The notes: generated by a model not told the origin, from the sequence alone. A DNA stretch of 64,000 nt from Catenuloplanes atrovinosus (GCF_031458235.1 NZ_JAVDYB010000001.1:2129001-2193000); one strand, 5' to 3'; shown: positions 43,933 to 53,236, counted from the stretch's first letter. Numbers and translations: made by a program.

Positions 43933-44885
43933 CGGTCGCCGCGCGCCGCACCCCGCGGGACCGCCCGCTCGATCTCCGCCAGGTCACCGGCGGTGAGTGT
44001 CAGTTCCATGGCGGGCAGCGCCTCGGCCAGCCGGGTCCGCGTGCGCGCGCCGACCAGCGGCACCACGTCGTCGCCCTGCGCGGCCACCCAGGCGATGGCG
44101 AGCTGGGCGACCGTGCAGCCCTTCGCGTCGGCGATCCGGCGCAGCGCGTCGACCAGCGCGAGGTTGTGCTCCACGTTGCCGGCCGAGAAGCGCGGGATCA
44201 TGGCCCGGCTGTCGCCCGCGCCGGCCGAGTTGCCCACGCTCCAGTGGCCGGAGATCAGCCCACGGCTGAGCACGCCGTACGCGGTCAGCCCGATGCCCAG
44301 CTCGCGCAGCGTCGGCAGCACGTCGTCCTCGACCGCGCGGGAGATCAGCGAGTACTCGATCTGCAGGTCGGCGATCGGGTGCACCGCGTGCGCGCGGCGG
44401 ATCGTGTCCGCGTCGACCTCGGAGAGGCCCACGTACCGCACGTACCCCGCCTCGATCATCTCCTTGATCGCGCCGACCGTGTCCTCGATCGGCACCCGCG
44501 GGTCCAGCCGGGCCGGGCGGTAGACGTCGATATGGTCGACGCCGAGCCGGGTCAGCGAGTAGGCCAGGAAATTCCTGAGCGCCTCGGGCCGGTTGTCCAT
44601 CGGGCCGAAGACGTGCCCCGGCCCGCGCAGCGCGCCGAACTTCACGCTCAGCCGGTACGAGTCCCGGTCCCGCCCGCGCAGCGCCTCGCCGAGCAGCAGC
44701 TCGTTGTGGCCCATGGCGTAGAAGTCGCCGGTGTCGATCAGCGTGACGCCCGCGTCCAGCGCGGCGTGCACGGTGGCGATGCTCTCCGCCCGGTCCGCCG
44801 CGCCGTAGGCGTCGGACATGCCCATCGCGCCCAGTCCCAGCGCGGAGACGGCGGGCCCGGTCCTGCCCAGGTGTCGTGTCTGCAT
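43890..44885 (-). CDS. Aldo/keto reductase
   Basis: A 331-residue TIM-barrel NADPH-dependent oxidoreductase. The catalytic Asp51 and Tyr56 are in LIDTGDFYAMG and Lys82 in SVKFG. The fourth catalytic residue, His in the usual YYQHRVDP, is replaced: the segment reads VYRPARLDP, with Ala126 at that place. Otherwise it follows the AKR family closely (VGLSEVDADTIRRA, GVLSRGLISGHW, VGARTRTRLAEAL). ATG 44885 is chosen over GTG 44888. It is divergent from an XRE regulator that probably controls it. Confidence 0.85.
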   Translation of the reverse strand: MQTRHLGRTGPAVSALGLGAMGMSDAYGAADRAESIATVHAALDAGVTLIDTGDFYAMGHNELLLGEALRGRDRDSYRLSVKFGALRGPGHVFGPMDNRPEALRNFLAYSLTRLGVDHIDVYRPARLDPRVPIEDTVGAIKEMIEAGYVRYVGLSEVDADTIRRAHAVHPIADLQIEYSLISRAVEDDVLPTLRELGIGLTAYGVLSRGLISGHWSVGNSAGAGDSRAMIPRFSAGNVEHNLALVDALRRIADAKGCTVAQLAIAWVAAQGDDVVPLVGARTRTRLAEALPAMELTLTAGDLAEIERAVPRGAARGDRYPTALMGSVGVGN

Positions 44886-45005
44886 CACAGCGTCCTTTCG
44901 TCGTGTGCCGTGACCTCACGGTGCGACGGTTCCGGGCGCGGCGGGAGCGGAGAGCCGATCGTGGGAGCGGCGCTCCCTGGCCGGCCGCGACCTGGGCGGG
45001 GCAGC

Positions 45006-45857
45006 ATGGTGGTCATGCAGCGTGACCAGCTCGCCGACTTCGTCCGCCGCCGGCGCCTCGCGATCCGGCCGGCCGAGGTCGGCCTCGCGGACGGCCCCCG
45101 GCGCCGCACGTCCGGCCTGCGCCGCGAGGAGGTGGCGATGCTCGCCGGGATGTCGGTCGACTACGTGGTCCGGCTCGAACAGGGGCGCAGCAGCCAGCCG
45201 TCGACGCAGCTCCTCGGCGCGCTCAGCCGCGCGCTGCGCCTGACCGAGGATGAGCGGGCGCACCTGTTCCACCTGGCCGGTCACCAGCCGCCGCCCGCGG
45301 ACGGCACCGCCCGGCTCGCCCGGGCCGGCCTGGTCCGCATGCTGGACCTGCTGGACGGCGCGTCGGCCGTGGTCATCTCCGACCTCGGCGAGGTGCTCGC
45401 GCAGAACCGGATGTCGCTGCTGGTCTCCGGCGAGCTGACCGGCTTCGGCGGCGACCGGCGATACCTGACCTACCGCTGGTTCACCGAGGCCGGGGCGCGC
45501 GCCGTCCACCCGCCCGAGGAGCACGAGCACCACGGCCGGACCCTGGTCGCGGACCTGCGCGCGACCGCCGGCCGCCGCGCCGGGGACCCGGTGGTCACCG
45601 CCCTGGTCGCGCGGCTGCGGGCGGCGAGCGCGGACTTCCGCCGCTTCTGGGACGAGCACGAGGTGGCCGTGCGCCGGGCCGACCGCAAGACGCTGCTGCA
45701 CCCACGGGTCGGCCCGCTGCTGATGGACTGCGAAACGCTGGTGACGCCGGACCTGCGCCAGAGCCTGCTGGTCCTCACCCCGGCGAACGCGGAGACCCGG
45801 GAGCGGCTGGACCTGCTCCGGGTGGTCGGGATCGAGGAGTTCGGGGTGCCGCGCTGA
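45006..45857 (+). CDS. XRE-type regulator with MmyB-like ligand domain
   Basis: 283 residues. The N-terminal helix-turn-helix has RRRTSGLRREEVAMLAGMSV and DYVVRLEQGR, then the long C-terminal domain with LLDLLDGASAVVISDLGEVLAQN, typical of the MmyB-like family that binds small ligands. It is 120 bp from, and divergent to, the aldo/keto reductase. ATG 45006 is used; ATG 45015 is possible. Confidence 0.85.
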   Translation: MVVMQRDQLADFVRRRRLAIRPAEVGLADGPRRRTSGLRREEVAMLAGMSVDYVVRLEQGRSSQPSTQLLGALSRALRLTEDERAHLFHLAGHQPPPADGTARLARAGLVRMLDLLDGASAVVISDLGEVLAQNRMSLLVSGELTGFGGDRRYLTYRWFTEAGARAVHPPEEHEHHGRTLVADLRATAGRRAGDPVVTALVARLRAASADFRRFWDEHEVAVRRADRKTLLHPRVGPLLMDCETLVTPDLRQSLLVLTPANAETRERLDLLRVVGIEEFGVPR

Positions 45858-45873
45858 GCCGCGCCGGCTTGGA

Positions 45874-46596
45874 TCAGAACCGCGCTGCCCGCTTCTCGTG
45901 GAACGCGGTCACGCCCTCCACCCGGTCCGGGCTGGCCACGCCGATCCGGTGCCAGTGCTCGACCACGGCCGGATCGTCCGACTCCACGAACGCCTTCGCC
46001 GCCGCCAGCGACATCGGCGACCGGGACGCCACCGTGGCCGTGAACTCCGCCAGCCGCTCCGGCGTCGCCACCTCGGTCACCAGCCCCAGCGCGACCGCGC
46101 GCGCCACACCCACCGGGTCGCCGGAGAACAGCAGGTACTTCGCGACCGCCGGCCCGACCACGGACACCAGGCGCCGCGTGCTCGCCGCCGGATACACGAT
46201 GCCGAGCTTGCCCGGCGGCACGCCGAACACCGCGTCCGCCGCCGCGAACCGCAGGTCACACGCGACCGCCAGCTGGCACCCGCCGCCGATCGCGTAGCCC
46301 TCGACGTACGCGATCGTCGGCCGCGGGAACGCCACCAGCGCCGCCTCCGCCCGCGTCACGATCGAGTCCTCGCCGCCCGGGTACGCCTCCTCGATGTTCG
46401 CCAGGTCCGCGCCCGCGCAGAACGTGCCGCCGGCGCCGCGCAGCACCAGCACCCGTACCCGCTCGTCCGCGGCCAGCGCCGACAGCAGCTCCGGCAGCGC
46501 ACGCCACATGTCCGCGGTCATCACGTTCCGCTTGCGCTCGTTCGTGATCGTGACGGTCGCGACCACGCCGTCCACGGCCGACGCCAGGAACCCCAT
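45874..46596 (-). CDS. Crotonase-fold protein (enoyl-CoA hydratase/isomerase family)
   Basis: 240 residues. The CoA-binding and oxyanion elements are clear: GTFCAGADL and GYAIGGGCQLAVACDLRFAA. However, the first catalytic Glu of hydratases (GGGCEL) is Gln here, and the second (PEIxLG type) reads PPGKLGI without Glu, so hydration of enoyl-CoA is doubtful and another crotonase reaction is more likely. It is followed upstream by a YciO-type gene with an 8-bp gap, suggesting joint transcription. Confidence 0.8.
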   Translation of the reverse strand: MGFLASAVDGVVATVTITNERKRNVMTADMWRALPELLSALAADERVRVLVLRGAGGTFCAGADLANIEEAYPGGEDSIVTRAEAALVAFPRPTIAYVEGYAIGGGCQLAVACDLRFAAADAVFGVPPGKLGIVYPAASTRRLVSVVGPAVAKYLLFSGDPVGVARAVALGLVTEVATPERLAEFTATVASRSPMSLAAAKAFVESDDPAVVEHWHRIGVASPDRVEGVTAFHEKRAARF

Positions 46597-46603
46597 CACG
46601 CGC

Positions 46604-47227
46604 TCACGCCTCGAACCGCGACGGATCGCCCGCGCCCACGCGCAGCACCTCCGGCACGTCCTCGGACAGGTCGATCACGGTGGTCGGCACCACGCCGCAC
46701 TCGCCCGCGTCCACCACCGCGTCCAACTGGTGATCCAGCCGCTCCTTGATCTCCCACCCCTGGACCGGCGCCTCGTCCTCGCCCGGCAGCAGCAGCGTGG
46801 TCGACAGCAGCGGCTCACCCAGCTCGGCCAGCAGCGCCTGGGTCACCGCGTGCGCCGGCACCCGTACCCCCACGGTCTTCTTCCGCGGGTGCAGCAGCCG
46901 CTTCGGCACCTCCCGCGTCGCCGGCAGAACAAAGGTGTAGCTGCCCGGAATCGCCGCCTTCACCGACCGGAACACCGCGTTGCTGATGTGCACGAACTGC
47001 CCCACCTGCGCGAAGTCCCGGCACACCAGCGTGAAATGGTGCTTGTCGTCCAGCCCCCGGATCGCCCGGATGCGCTCCAGCCCCTCCCGGTTCCCGACCA
47101 GACACCCCAGCGCGAAACACGAGTCCGTCGGATAGGCGATCAGCCCACCCTCCCGCAGGATCGCCACCACCTGCGCGATGGCCCTGGGCTGCGGATTGTC
47201 CGGATGCACGTCGAAGTACCTCGCCAC
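46604..47227 (-). CDS. Sua5/YciO/YrdC family protein
   Basis: The 207-residue protein has the YrdC fold: LIAYPTDSCFALGC, then IRGLDDKHHFTLVC, VLPATREVPKRLLHPRKKTVGVRVPAH. The DKHHF motif and the lack of a C-terminal Sua5 domain match the YciO subgroup. YrdC proteins make threonylcarbamoyl-AMP for tRNA t6A; YciO proteins are related, and their exact role is less certain. Start is GTG 47227. Confidence 0.8.
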   Translation of the reverse strand: MARYFDVHPDNPQPRAIAQVVAILREGGLIAYPTDSCFALGCLVGNREGLERIRAIRGLDDKHHFTLVCRDFAQVGQFVHISNAVFRSVKAAIPGSYTFVLPATREVPKRLLHPRKKTVGVRVPAHAVTQALLAELGEPLLSTTLLLPGEDEAPVQGWEIKERLDHQLDAVVDAGECGVVPTTVIDLSEDVPEVLRVGAGDPSRFEA

Positions 47228-47593
47228 CCCGGCAGCCTACCGCCCACGATCCGCCCCTCATTCCCGGCGTGTGCAGGACCGACGGACCCATTTTCCCGCT
47301 TCCGGCGTGGTCGCGGCCCGCATGCTCCCGCGGGCACCGGTCGGCCGCGGGCGGCCTCCCTGCCGGTCCCGCCGCCGGTCACCCCACACCCCCACCCACG
47401 GCCGCTTCCCGACCGTTCACGCGGCGTATCGGCGCTCGCGAACTACCCTGGGGGGCCGGTTCTGTTCCCGGACCCTCAGATGCCACTGATCGGGCGCGGC
47501 GCCCTCGGCGCATGCGTCAGGCTGGGCGCCGCTGACCCGGACGGCTGGCTCCGGCTCCCGCCGATGAGAGTGCGCGGGTGGTGCAAATCCGGG
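47228..47593. other. Intergenic stretch holding a dispersed repeat
   Basis: No gene was found in these 366 bp. A dispersed repeat (47292-47367, minus orientation) matches 6141-6214. A 40-codon open frame at 47480-47599 on the plus strand has no ribosome site or recognisable content. Confidence 0.5.
47292..47367 (-). repeat. Dispersed intergenic repeat, copy 2
   Basis: From TTTCCCGCTTCCGGCGTGGTCG to CCTCCCTGCCGG this block is close to the reverse complement of 6141-6214, with small indels in the middle. It lies upstream of the YciO gene. Confidence 0.6.
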
Positions 47594-48097
47594 CTATGAC
47601 GCGGGCAGGAGTTCGAATCGGATGCCGATCGGCTCGTCCTCGGGTTGGGGCTCTACCGAGGCGAAGATGTATTCGCGTCCCACTCGCGATAGTGCGAAGA
47701 AGAGGAACCGCCCGTCCGTAAATCGGTACTCGACCCGTTCCTGGAGGAGCGGGAAGCCGTGCGCGCGCTCATAGCTTTCCGCTCTTTCGTAGGTCACGGG
47801 ACTGAAGCCAAGAAAGGCGGCCGGTGGCCTGCAAGCAGAGTCGGGCGACTCGGAGTCGGGGATCGCGGAGGTGACGATCAGCATTGCCGCATCGGCCGAC
47901 CGGGCCCACAGAACCGCGCCGACCCCGGGATCATCGGCCCCGGCCCCCATTGCCTTGTTGGCCATGAGATAGACATCCTCTCGGACCCGCAGCAGCCGGC
48001 CGCGTCTATCGGCTGTCATCCTGTGATGCGTCCCGAAGCGGGATGCGGGCGTCCATCTCGGCAGGGAGGTCAGTTGCCAGTCGAACTGCTCGCTCAC
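47594..48097 (-). CDS. Conserved hypothetical protein
   Basis: A 167-residue soluble protein starting GTG 48097 (VSEQFDWQLTSLPRW). It contains VGAVLWARSADAAMLIVTSA and ends GREYIFASVEPQPEDEP, with no known motif. Its base composition is less GC-biased than the flanking genes, which may indicate recent arrival. A 24-codon frame overlaps its start by GTGA. Confidence 0.5.
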   Translation of the reverse strand: MSEQFDWQLTSLPRWTPASRFGTHHRMTADRRGRLLRVREDVYLMANKAMGAGADDPGVGAVLWARSADAAMLIVTSAIPDSESPDSACRPPAAFLGFSPVTYERAESYERAHGFPLLQERVEYRFTDGRFLFFALSRVGREYIFASVEPQPEDEPIGIRFELLPAS

Positions 48098-48168
48098 TGC
48101 GGCTCGTCCTCGACGTGGGCGCCGCGGATATCTCCGGCTGTGAGCGCCTCTTCGGCGATATCGGCCAT
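48094..48168 (-). CDS. Possible 24-residue leader peptide
   Basis: ATG 48168 to TGA 48094 encodes an acidic peptide (MADIAEEALTAGDIRGAHVE, then four more residues), whose stop overlaps the next start (GTGA). It has no strong ribosome site. It may be a coupled small protein, the remnant of a larger one, or chance. Confidence 0.25.
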   Translation of the reverse strand: MADIAEEALTAGDIRGAHVEDEPQ

Positions 48169-48191
48169 CGGGCCAGCATAGGTCGTGGCTC

Positions 48192-48566
48192 TCAATTGCT
48201 CCAACCGTCAACCCGGCCAGCTGCTACCGAGAGGGCGAGGGCGGCGCTCGCAAGGACGAGGTAGGCGGCCGGGAACGCTATGTTGTGGTAGACCTGTGCG
48301 CGAATATGGGCAACGATCGCCCCGGCGAAGAACAGCACGAGTCCCACGGCCGCTGCTAACCCGATCGGCTCCCATCCGAGCATGCCTACCAGCAGACCGG
48401 CCGCTCCGGCCAGCTTCAGAGCGGCCAGAAACGGCAGCCACGCCGACGGAACCCCGACCTCGGCCGAGTTGGCAACGACGAATTTCGCCTCGGCGAGGTC
48501 GGCGATCGCGATCCCGGCGTTGGCGATTATCGCGATGATCGTGACCACGGAATAGTAAATATGCAT
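48192..48566 (-). CDS. DoxX-like membrane protein
   Basis: 124 residues with four hydrophobic helices: the first begins MHIYYSVVTIIAIIANAG, the second contains WLPFLAALKLAGAAGLLVG, followed by two more. KFV and the WEPIG loop match DoxX/DoxD-like family proteins. The function of these is not settled. It is divergent from the LysR regulator with 90 bp between starts, which points to LysR control. Confidence 0.75.
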   Translation of the reverse strand: MHIYYSVVTIIAIIANAGIAIADLAEAKFVVANSAEVGVPSAWLPFLAALKLAGAAGLLVGMLGWEPIGLAAAVGLVLFFAGAIVAHIRAQVYHNIAFPAAYLVLASAALALSVAAGRVDGWSN

Positions 48567-48656
48567 CACGCGTCCCCTTTTCGGCGCCAGGTGGTCGGTA
48601 CCAGACTCGGGGAATAGTTGATGGCCGTCCAATTCCTTCTTCGATAACCTGCCGGC

Positions 48657-49547
48657 ATGGATGTCGATACCCGACTGCTTCGGAACTTCGCCGCCGTAGC
48701 CGAGGAGGGAAACCTGACCCGTGCCGCCCAGCGTCTCTTCGTCTCCCAGCCGGCGCTCACGAAGCAGATCAGGCAGCTCGAGGAGCGGCTCGGCGTTCAC
48801 CTGTTCGTCCGATCGCGAGCCGGCATGACCCTGACACCGCCCGGACGGGTGCTGGCCGAGCGCATCCCTGCTCTGCTGACCGGCTGGGACGCGGCGGTGG
48901 AAGATGTCGAGTGTGCGGCCCGGCGGGGTTCCCGGGTGCTGCGGGTCGGCTTCCTGGCCAGCGCCGCCAACGAAGCCACGCCCCAGATCATCGCGGCGTT
49001 CACCCGTGACCACCCCGGCTGGCGTGTCGAGATGCGGCAGGCCGCCTGGTCCAACCCGACCGCCGGGCTGCTCACCGGCGAGGTCGACGTGGCCTTCCTT
49101 CGGCTGCCCTGCCCCGGCCAGCATCGTCTACGGGTCCTCGAACTGTTCGCTGAACCTCGTGGGGTCGCCCTTCCCGCCGGGCATGCGTTGGCGGCACGGA
49201 GCCGGATCGAGTTCCATGAACTATGGGATGAGTCGTTCGTGGCTGCTCCCGCGGATCCGCACGGGTGGCGCGACTATTGGCTCGCGACAGCCCAGCGCGA
49301 AGGCCGTCCCGTCCGCATCGGAGCCGTCGCCGACCACCCCGACGAATGGTTGAGCGCCATCGCCAACGGAGCTGGCATCGCACTTGCCCCCGCATCGGCG
49401 GCCCGCTATTACGCTCGCCCCGGTGTCGTCTTCATACCGGTCGCCGGATTGATCGAGAGCCGGGTCGCGGTCGCCTGGATGCCGGACGCCGGCGAAGATT
49501 CCGCAGTCCACGCGTTCGTCCGTAGTTGCGCCGCGGCCACGACCTAG
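48657..49547 (+). CDS. LysR family transcriptional regulator
   Basis: 296 residues: N-terminal winged helix (LLRNFAAVAEEGNLTRAAQR, LFVSQPALTKQIRQLEERLG) and a periplasmic-binding-protein-like effector domain (VLRVGFLASAANEATPQII, GAVADHPDEWLSAIANGAGIALAP). It probably regulates the divergent DoxX-like gene and itself. ATG 48657 is well placed. Confidence 0.9.
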   Translation: MDVDTRLLRNFAAVAEEGNLTRAAQRLFVSQPALTKQIRQLEERLGVHLFVRSRAGMTLTPPGRVLAERIPALLTGWDAAVEDVECAARRGSRVLRVGFLASAANEATPQIIAAFTRDHPGWRVEMRQAAWSNPTAGLLTGEVDVAFLRLPCPGQHRLRVLELFAEPRGVALPAGHALAARSRIEFHELWDESFVAAPADPHGWRDYWLATAQREGRPVRIGAVADHPDEWLSAIANGAGIALAPASAARYYARPGVVFIPVAGLIESRVAVAWMPDAGEDSAVHAFVRSCAAATT

Positions 49548-49773
49548 CGTGACCTTCGATCATGGCGCGTTCCCGGCCGAGCGGTCACACCCGTCGGCCT
49601 CCTCGCCGAGGCTCCGCGCACCTCTCGCAGGCCGGTGAAGCGCACGACCGCGTCGTCGATCGAAGAGCCCGACGGCACCGCACACGGCCATGGCGACCTC
49701 GGTCGATGCCGACGATGGCCGGACCGTGCATGCTGTGGCCGACTACGGTCCGGCTGGGGGAAGGCTCGGCGAA

Positions 49774-51800
49774 CTACTCGACGGGACGTCTCGGGAGACG
49801 CGCCCTGGACGAGGGGGCGATCGCGTTACGGAGGTGAGCGCGAGCGTTGTGGTGCGCGGCGAAGTGGTCGCGCAGGTCGTCGTGGCGAAACTGGTACGCG
49901 ATGCCCGCCGGGCGAAGAAATCCCAGATCACACATGCGCTGGAGGCTGCGGGCGGGAGCGATCGGCAAGCGGAAGGCCGAGACGATGATCATCGCGAGGT
50001 ACCGGCGGCCGAGCGCGGAGGCAACCGTCTCGCCGACAACGACGCAATACGCCACGGCGAGCCCGATGCCCCACACCGGTCCCCACGATACGCTGAAGCC
50101 CCAGGCGAGCAGCGGGAAACCGCCGCGGCGGACAGCCGTGCGACCTGACGTTCCCTGCGCAGCACGCCCAGTGGGCCGACGACCTCCGGCCGGGTGCTGG
50201 CGGCGAGTGTCTGGCCGAATCCGACGGACAGCCCGATGGCGAGCCACGCGGTGGCGAAAGCGACCAAGGCCGCCGCCCACGCGCCCAGCACCAGCCATGC
50301 CGCCGCCCCGATGGCCAGCGCGGCACCGTTCTGGCGGAGGAAGAACCGTGGGTCGCTCAACCGGGTCCAGTCCGGCGTGGCCGCCGCAACCCACGGCTTG
50401 AGGCTGGTGCGGACGAGCATGACGATCCAGATGAGGCCGCCCACCAGCAGCAGAACGCGCGCGAACCAGCCGTACGGCCAGAAGAAGCCGAAGCCCCAGA
50501 TGAACCCGGGCGCGGACAGCGCGGCACACAGGACGAGGTCGACGATGCGCGGGGCTCGCCGCCCGGCGATCGGCCACAGCCGGTGCAGCACGATGTCTCG
50601 TGCGGGCAGGACCCGGCCGTCCAGGACGCCGTGCGTCTTCTCATTCTCCTTCAGATATGTGGCGTAACGGGACAGCCACCAAAGATCAAGGACGTCGAGC
50701 AGCCGCCTGGGGAGCGCGCCTCTCGTGGTGCTCACCGCGGCGACGAAGTGTGCGACGAGCGATCGGAAGTCGGCCGCCTCCGCCTCGGTGACGAGGTTCG
50801 TACGCGTTTTCGGATCTGTGTCCAACCGGCTGCGGGCCAGTGCGGCAACCAGGCTGAGCTGCCACGGGCTTGCGAGCACCTGATGCTGTAGGGAATCGGC
50901 CATGCGCCGGGCAGCGGAGAGACCGTCCGCGCGGACGATGGACCGCGACAGGAAGGTGATCGCGTCCTCACGGCCTACCGGAAGGATGGTATAGACGTCC
51001 ATCGCATGGTGACCGCGGGTCTCCTCGGGAAGGGAGTTCCACACCCCGCGGCGGCTGGTCAGGAGGCACGGACCGCGCTCGCCCCGGGTGCGCCAATCCG
51101 CGAGACGTCGAAGGAACCACTCGGCCGGCACCACCTCTCGGTCGTCGGCGACCAGTTCGTCGACACCATCGAACAGCGGCAGCACGGCGCCGCTTTCGAC
51201 AAGCTCTCCCGCCGTACGGCCGTCCACCTTGAACTCGTCGGCGATGAACCGGGCCAGCCAGGAGCCGATGTCCTCTCCGTCGGTCCAGCGGCTGAGCGGC
51301 ACCACCAGCGGGATCAGCGAATCGTGCTCGCGCGCGATATCGAGTCCGATCTGGAGGGTGCTGTAGGACTTGCCCCGGCCCGGATCGGCCAGGATGACCA
51401 CCCGGGCGCTCCTGCCCACCATCGCTTCGACCAGAGCCTCTCGGACTACCCGCGCACCGCCCCCGTCCTCTCGGTAGAGCAGCGTGATGTCCTCGGCGGC
51501 GTGCCGCATGTGCTCAAGGCGGCTCTGCAGGTCACGGCCGACCGCTTGGCGGAGGCGAACGGTCAGCTCCGCGACGCCCTCGCGATGCCGTGACCAGCGC
51601 ACCAGGAACTGGATCAGAACGATGATCACACTGAGCAGGGCGAGCAGCGTGCCGAGGTAGCCGGCTCTGTTCGGCAGCGACTCCTCGACGCGGTAGGCGT
51701 TGAGGAAGGGGATCGCGAGCGCACCGAGGGTGACTGCCGCCGCGGCGGCCAGCAGGCCCACAATCCAGCGCCGCAGCCGGCGCGCGACTCGGGAGGCCAT
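49774..51800 (-). pseudogene. Membrane-anchored NACHT/STAND NTPase, frame broken
   Basis: From ATG 51800: two N-terminal membrane spans (about residues 12-34 and 48-68), a NACHT domain with Walker A ADPGRGKS (Ala138-Ser145, Lys144) and Walker B PLFDGVDEL (Asp211, Asp214-Glu215), sensor segment LLTSRRG, then several C-terminal membrane spans. The frame holding the end, with YQFRHDDLRDHFAAHH, differs from that of the first 550 residues. The switch must lie in the GC-rich run near 50119-50132. One indel restores about 675 residues. In other bacteria NACHT proteins serve in phage defence or signalling; that role here is an inference. Confidence 0.65.
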
Positions 51801-51975
51801 TACTCAGAACCGGGCGAGCTGTCGACTGGCACGCATGCCCCAGATGGTACGAGACCCTGACCAGGACGAAGCGCCCACGAACCCGGCACGCCGACGTCGA
51901 GATGCTCGGCGAAGGCGGAGGGGCGGATCGCCGGCTGACAACGCCACCGGGATTCAGCGGATGACGTGAGGCGGC

Positions 51976-52428
51976 TCAGTCGAAGTCGATCCGCATGAGT
52001 CTGCTGGTGGCCCAGTCGGCCAGCCGGGTCGGCCGAATGGTGCCGGGGTCGTGGGGCTGGTTGAGGTCGTCGACGATGGCCGCGATCACCGCGGCCCGTT
52101 CCGCCGGATCGGTGACGGTGGTCGCGTGCGCCGGCAGGTCCGCTCTGATGCCGTTCTTGAGGTGGACGGTGAAAGCGGGGTTCGCCCGCAGGTTCGCGTA
52201 CCAACCGGTCGGTCCTCCGCCTGCTCCGCTGCACAGGTATGTCGCGCCGTGCGCGCGGTAGAAGAAGATCTCGATGCGGCGGGGTCGTCCGGTACGCCGG
52301 CCGATGGTGGTGATGTCCACGATGCGGTCGCGGGTTCCGGCCGCGGGCGTGATCTCGATGGCGCGCCTGATCTCGTGCGGCAGGTGTGCCAGCGGGTCGG
52401 GCGTGCGGCGCCGGTCCGTGGGATTCAT
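51976..52428 (-). CDS. Deazaflavin-dependent nitroreductase-family oxidoreductase (DUF385/Ddn-like)
   Basis: 150 residues with the Ddn-type split-barrel pattern: ITTIGRRTGRPRRIEIFFY, GATYLCSGAGGGPTGWYANL and RANPAFTVHL. Members bind coenzyme F420 or FMN and reduce quinones or nitro compounds. ATG 52428 overlaps the SDR stop (ATGA), so both are made together. Confidence 0.85.
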   Translation of the reverse strand: MNPTDRRRTPDPLAHLPHEIRRAIEITPAAGTRDRIVDITTIGRRTGRPRRIEIFFYRAHGATYLCSGAGGGPTGWYANLRANPAFTVHLKNGIRADLPAHATTVTDPAERAAVIAAIVDDLNQPHDPGTIRPTRLADWATSRLMRIDFD

Positions 52429-53204
52429 GCGGCTTCCTTCTGCAGTGCGGGGCCGAGGAGCAGGCCGCCGTCGATGACGTACTCGGCGCCGGTGATGAAG
52501 GCCGCGTGCGGCGAGGTGAGGAACAACAGCAGCGCGGTGACGTCGGCGGGCTGCCCGAGTCGTGGGACGGCGAACGGTTCCGGCGAGTAGAAGTCGGCGA
52601 TCGGAGCGTCGCTGCCGGCCGCCGGCTCGGTGATGAACGGGGTGGCTATGACGCCGGGATGGATCGCGTTGACGCGGATGTTGTCGCGGCCCAACTCGAG
52701 GGCGGCGGTGCGCGTGAGCCCGCGAATCGCCCACTTGCTGGCGACGTAGGGCGCGTAGCGGGCGGTCCCGCCGATGCCCATGGTGGAGCCGATGTTGACG
52801 ATCACTCCGCCTCCCGCGCGCCGCAGCGCCGGGGCGGCGGCCTTGATCCCGAGGAACGTGCCGGTCAGATTGACGTCGAGGATGCGGGCCCAGGTAGCCC
52901 GGTCGGTGGACTCGATGAGGGCCGGCGGGTTCTGCACCCCGGCGTTGTTGACCAGGATCGTGAGCGCACCGAAGGCCCTCTCGGTCTCCGCTACGGCGGC
53001 GTCCCACGACTCCTCCCGGGACACGTCGAGGTGGACGAAACGCGCCCCGTCTCCCAGCTCGGCGGCGAGGGCGGCGCCACGCTCGGCGTCGAGGCCACCG
53101 ATGACGACGTTGGCACCCTCGGCATGCAGGGCGCGAACGTGGCTGGCGCCCTGCCCGCCGGTGCCGCCGGTCACGAGAACGGTCTGATCGGCGAAGCGAG
53201 ACAT
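52425..53204 (-). CDS. SDR family oxidoreductase
   Basis: 259 residues: NAD(P)-binding VTGGTGGQG, NNAG, catalytic Ser in IVNIGSTMG, Tyr and Lys in YAPYVASKWA, and HPGVIATPF. Asp in GGLDAERG suggests NAD preference. GGAGG precedes ATG 53204. With the downstream deazaflavin-type protein it forms a two-gene operon facing the TetR gene, whose two operators lie between them. Confidence 0.88.
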   Translation of the reverse strand: MSRFADQTVLVTGGTGGQGASHVRALHAEGANVVIGGLDAERGAALAAELGDGARFVHLDVSREESWDAAVAETERAFGALTILVNNAGVQNPPALIESTDRATWARILDVNLTGTFLGIKAAAPALRRAGGGVIVNIGSTMGIGGTARYAPYVASKWAIRGLTRTAALELGRDNIRVNAIHPGVIATPFITEPAAGSDAPIADFYSPEPFAVPRLGQPADVTALLLFLTSPHAAFITGAEYVIDGGLLLGPALQKEAA

Positions 53205-53236
53205 CAAGAATCCTCCTGGGTAGGGACGAGGGACGA

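Noticed and set aside
47480-47599. 40-codon plus-strand frame
   Set aside because: There is no ribosome site, the frame is open far upstream through antisense of other genes, and the content is unrecognisable.
47580-47640. tRNA-like T-loop GTTCGAATC
   Set aside because: The motif lies inside the C-terminal codons of a minus-strand protein, and no acceptor or anticodon stem can be folded around it.
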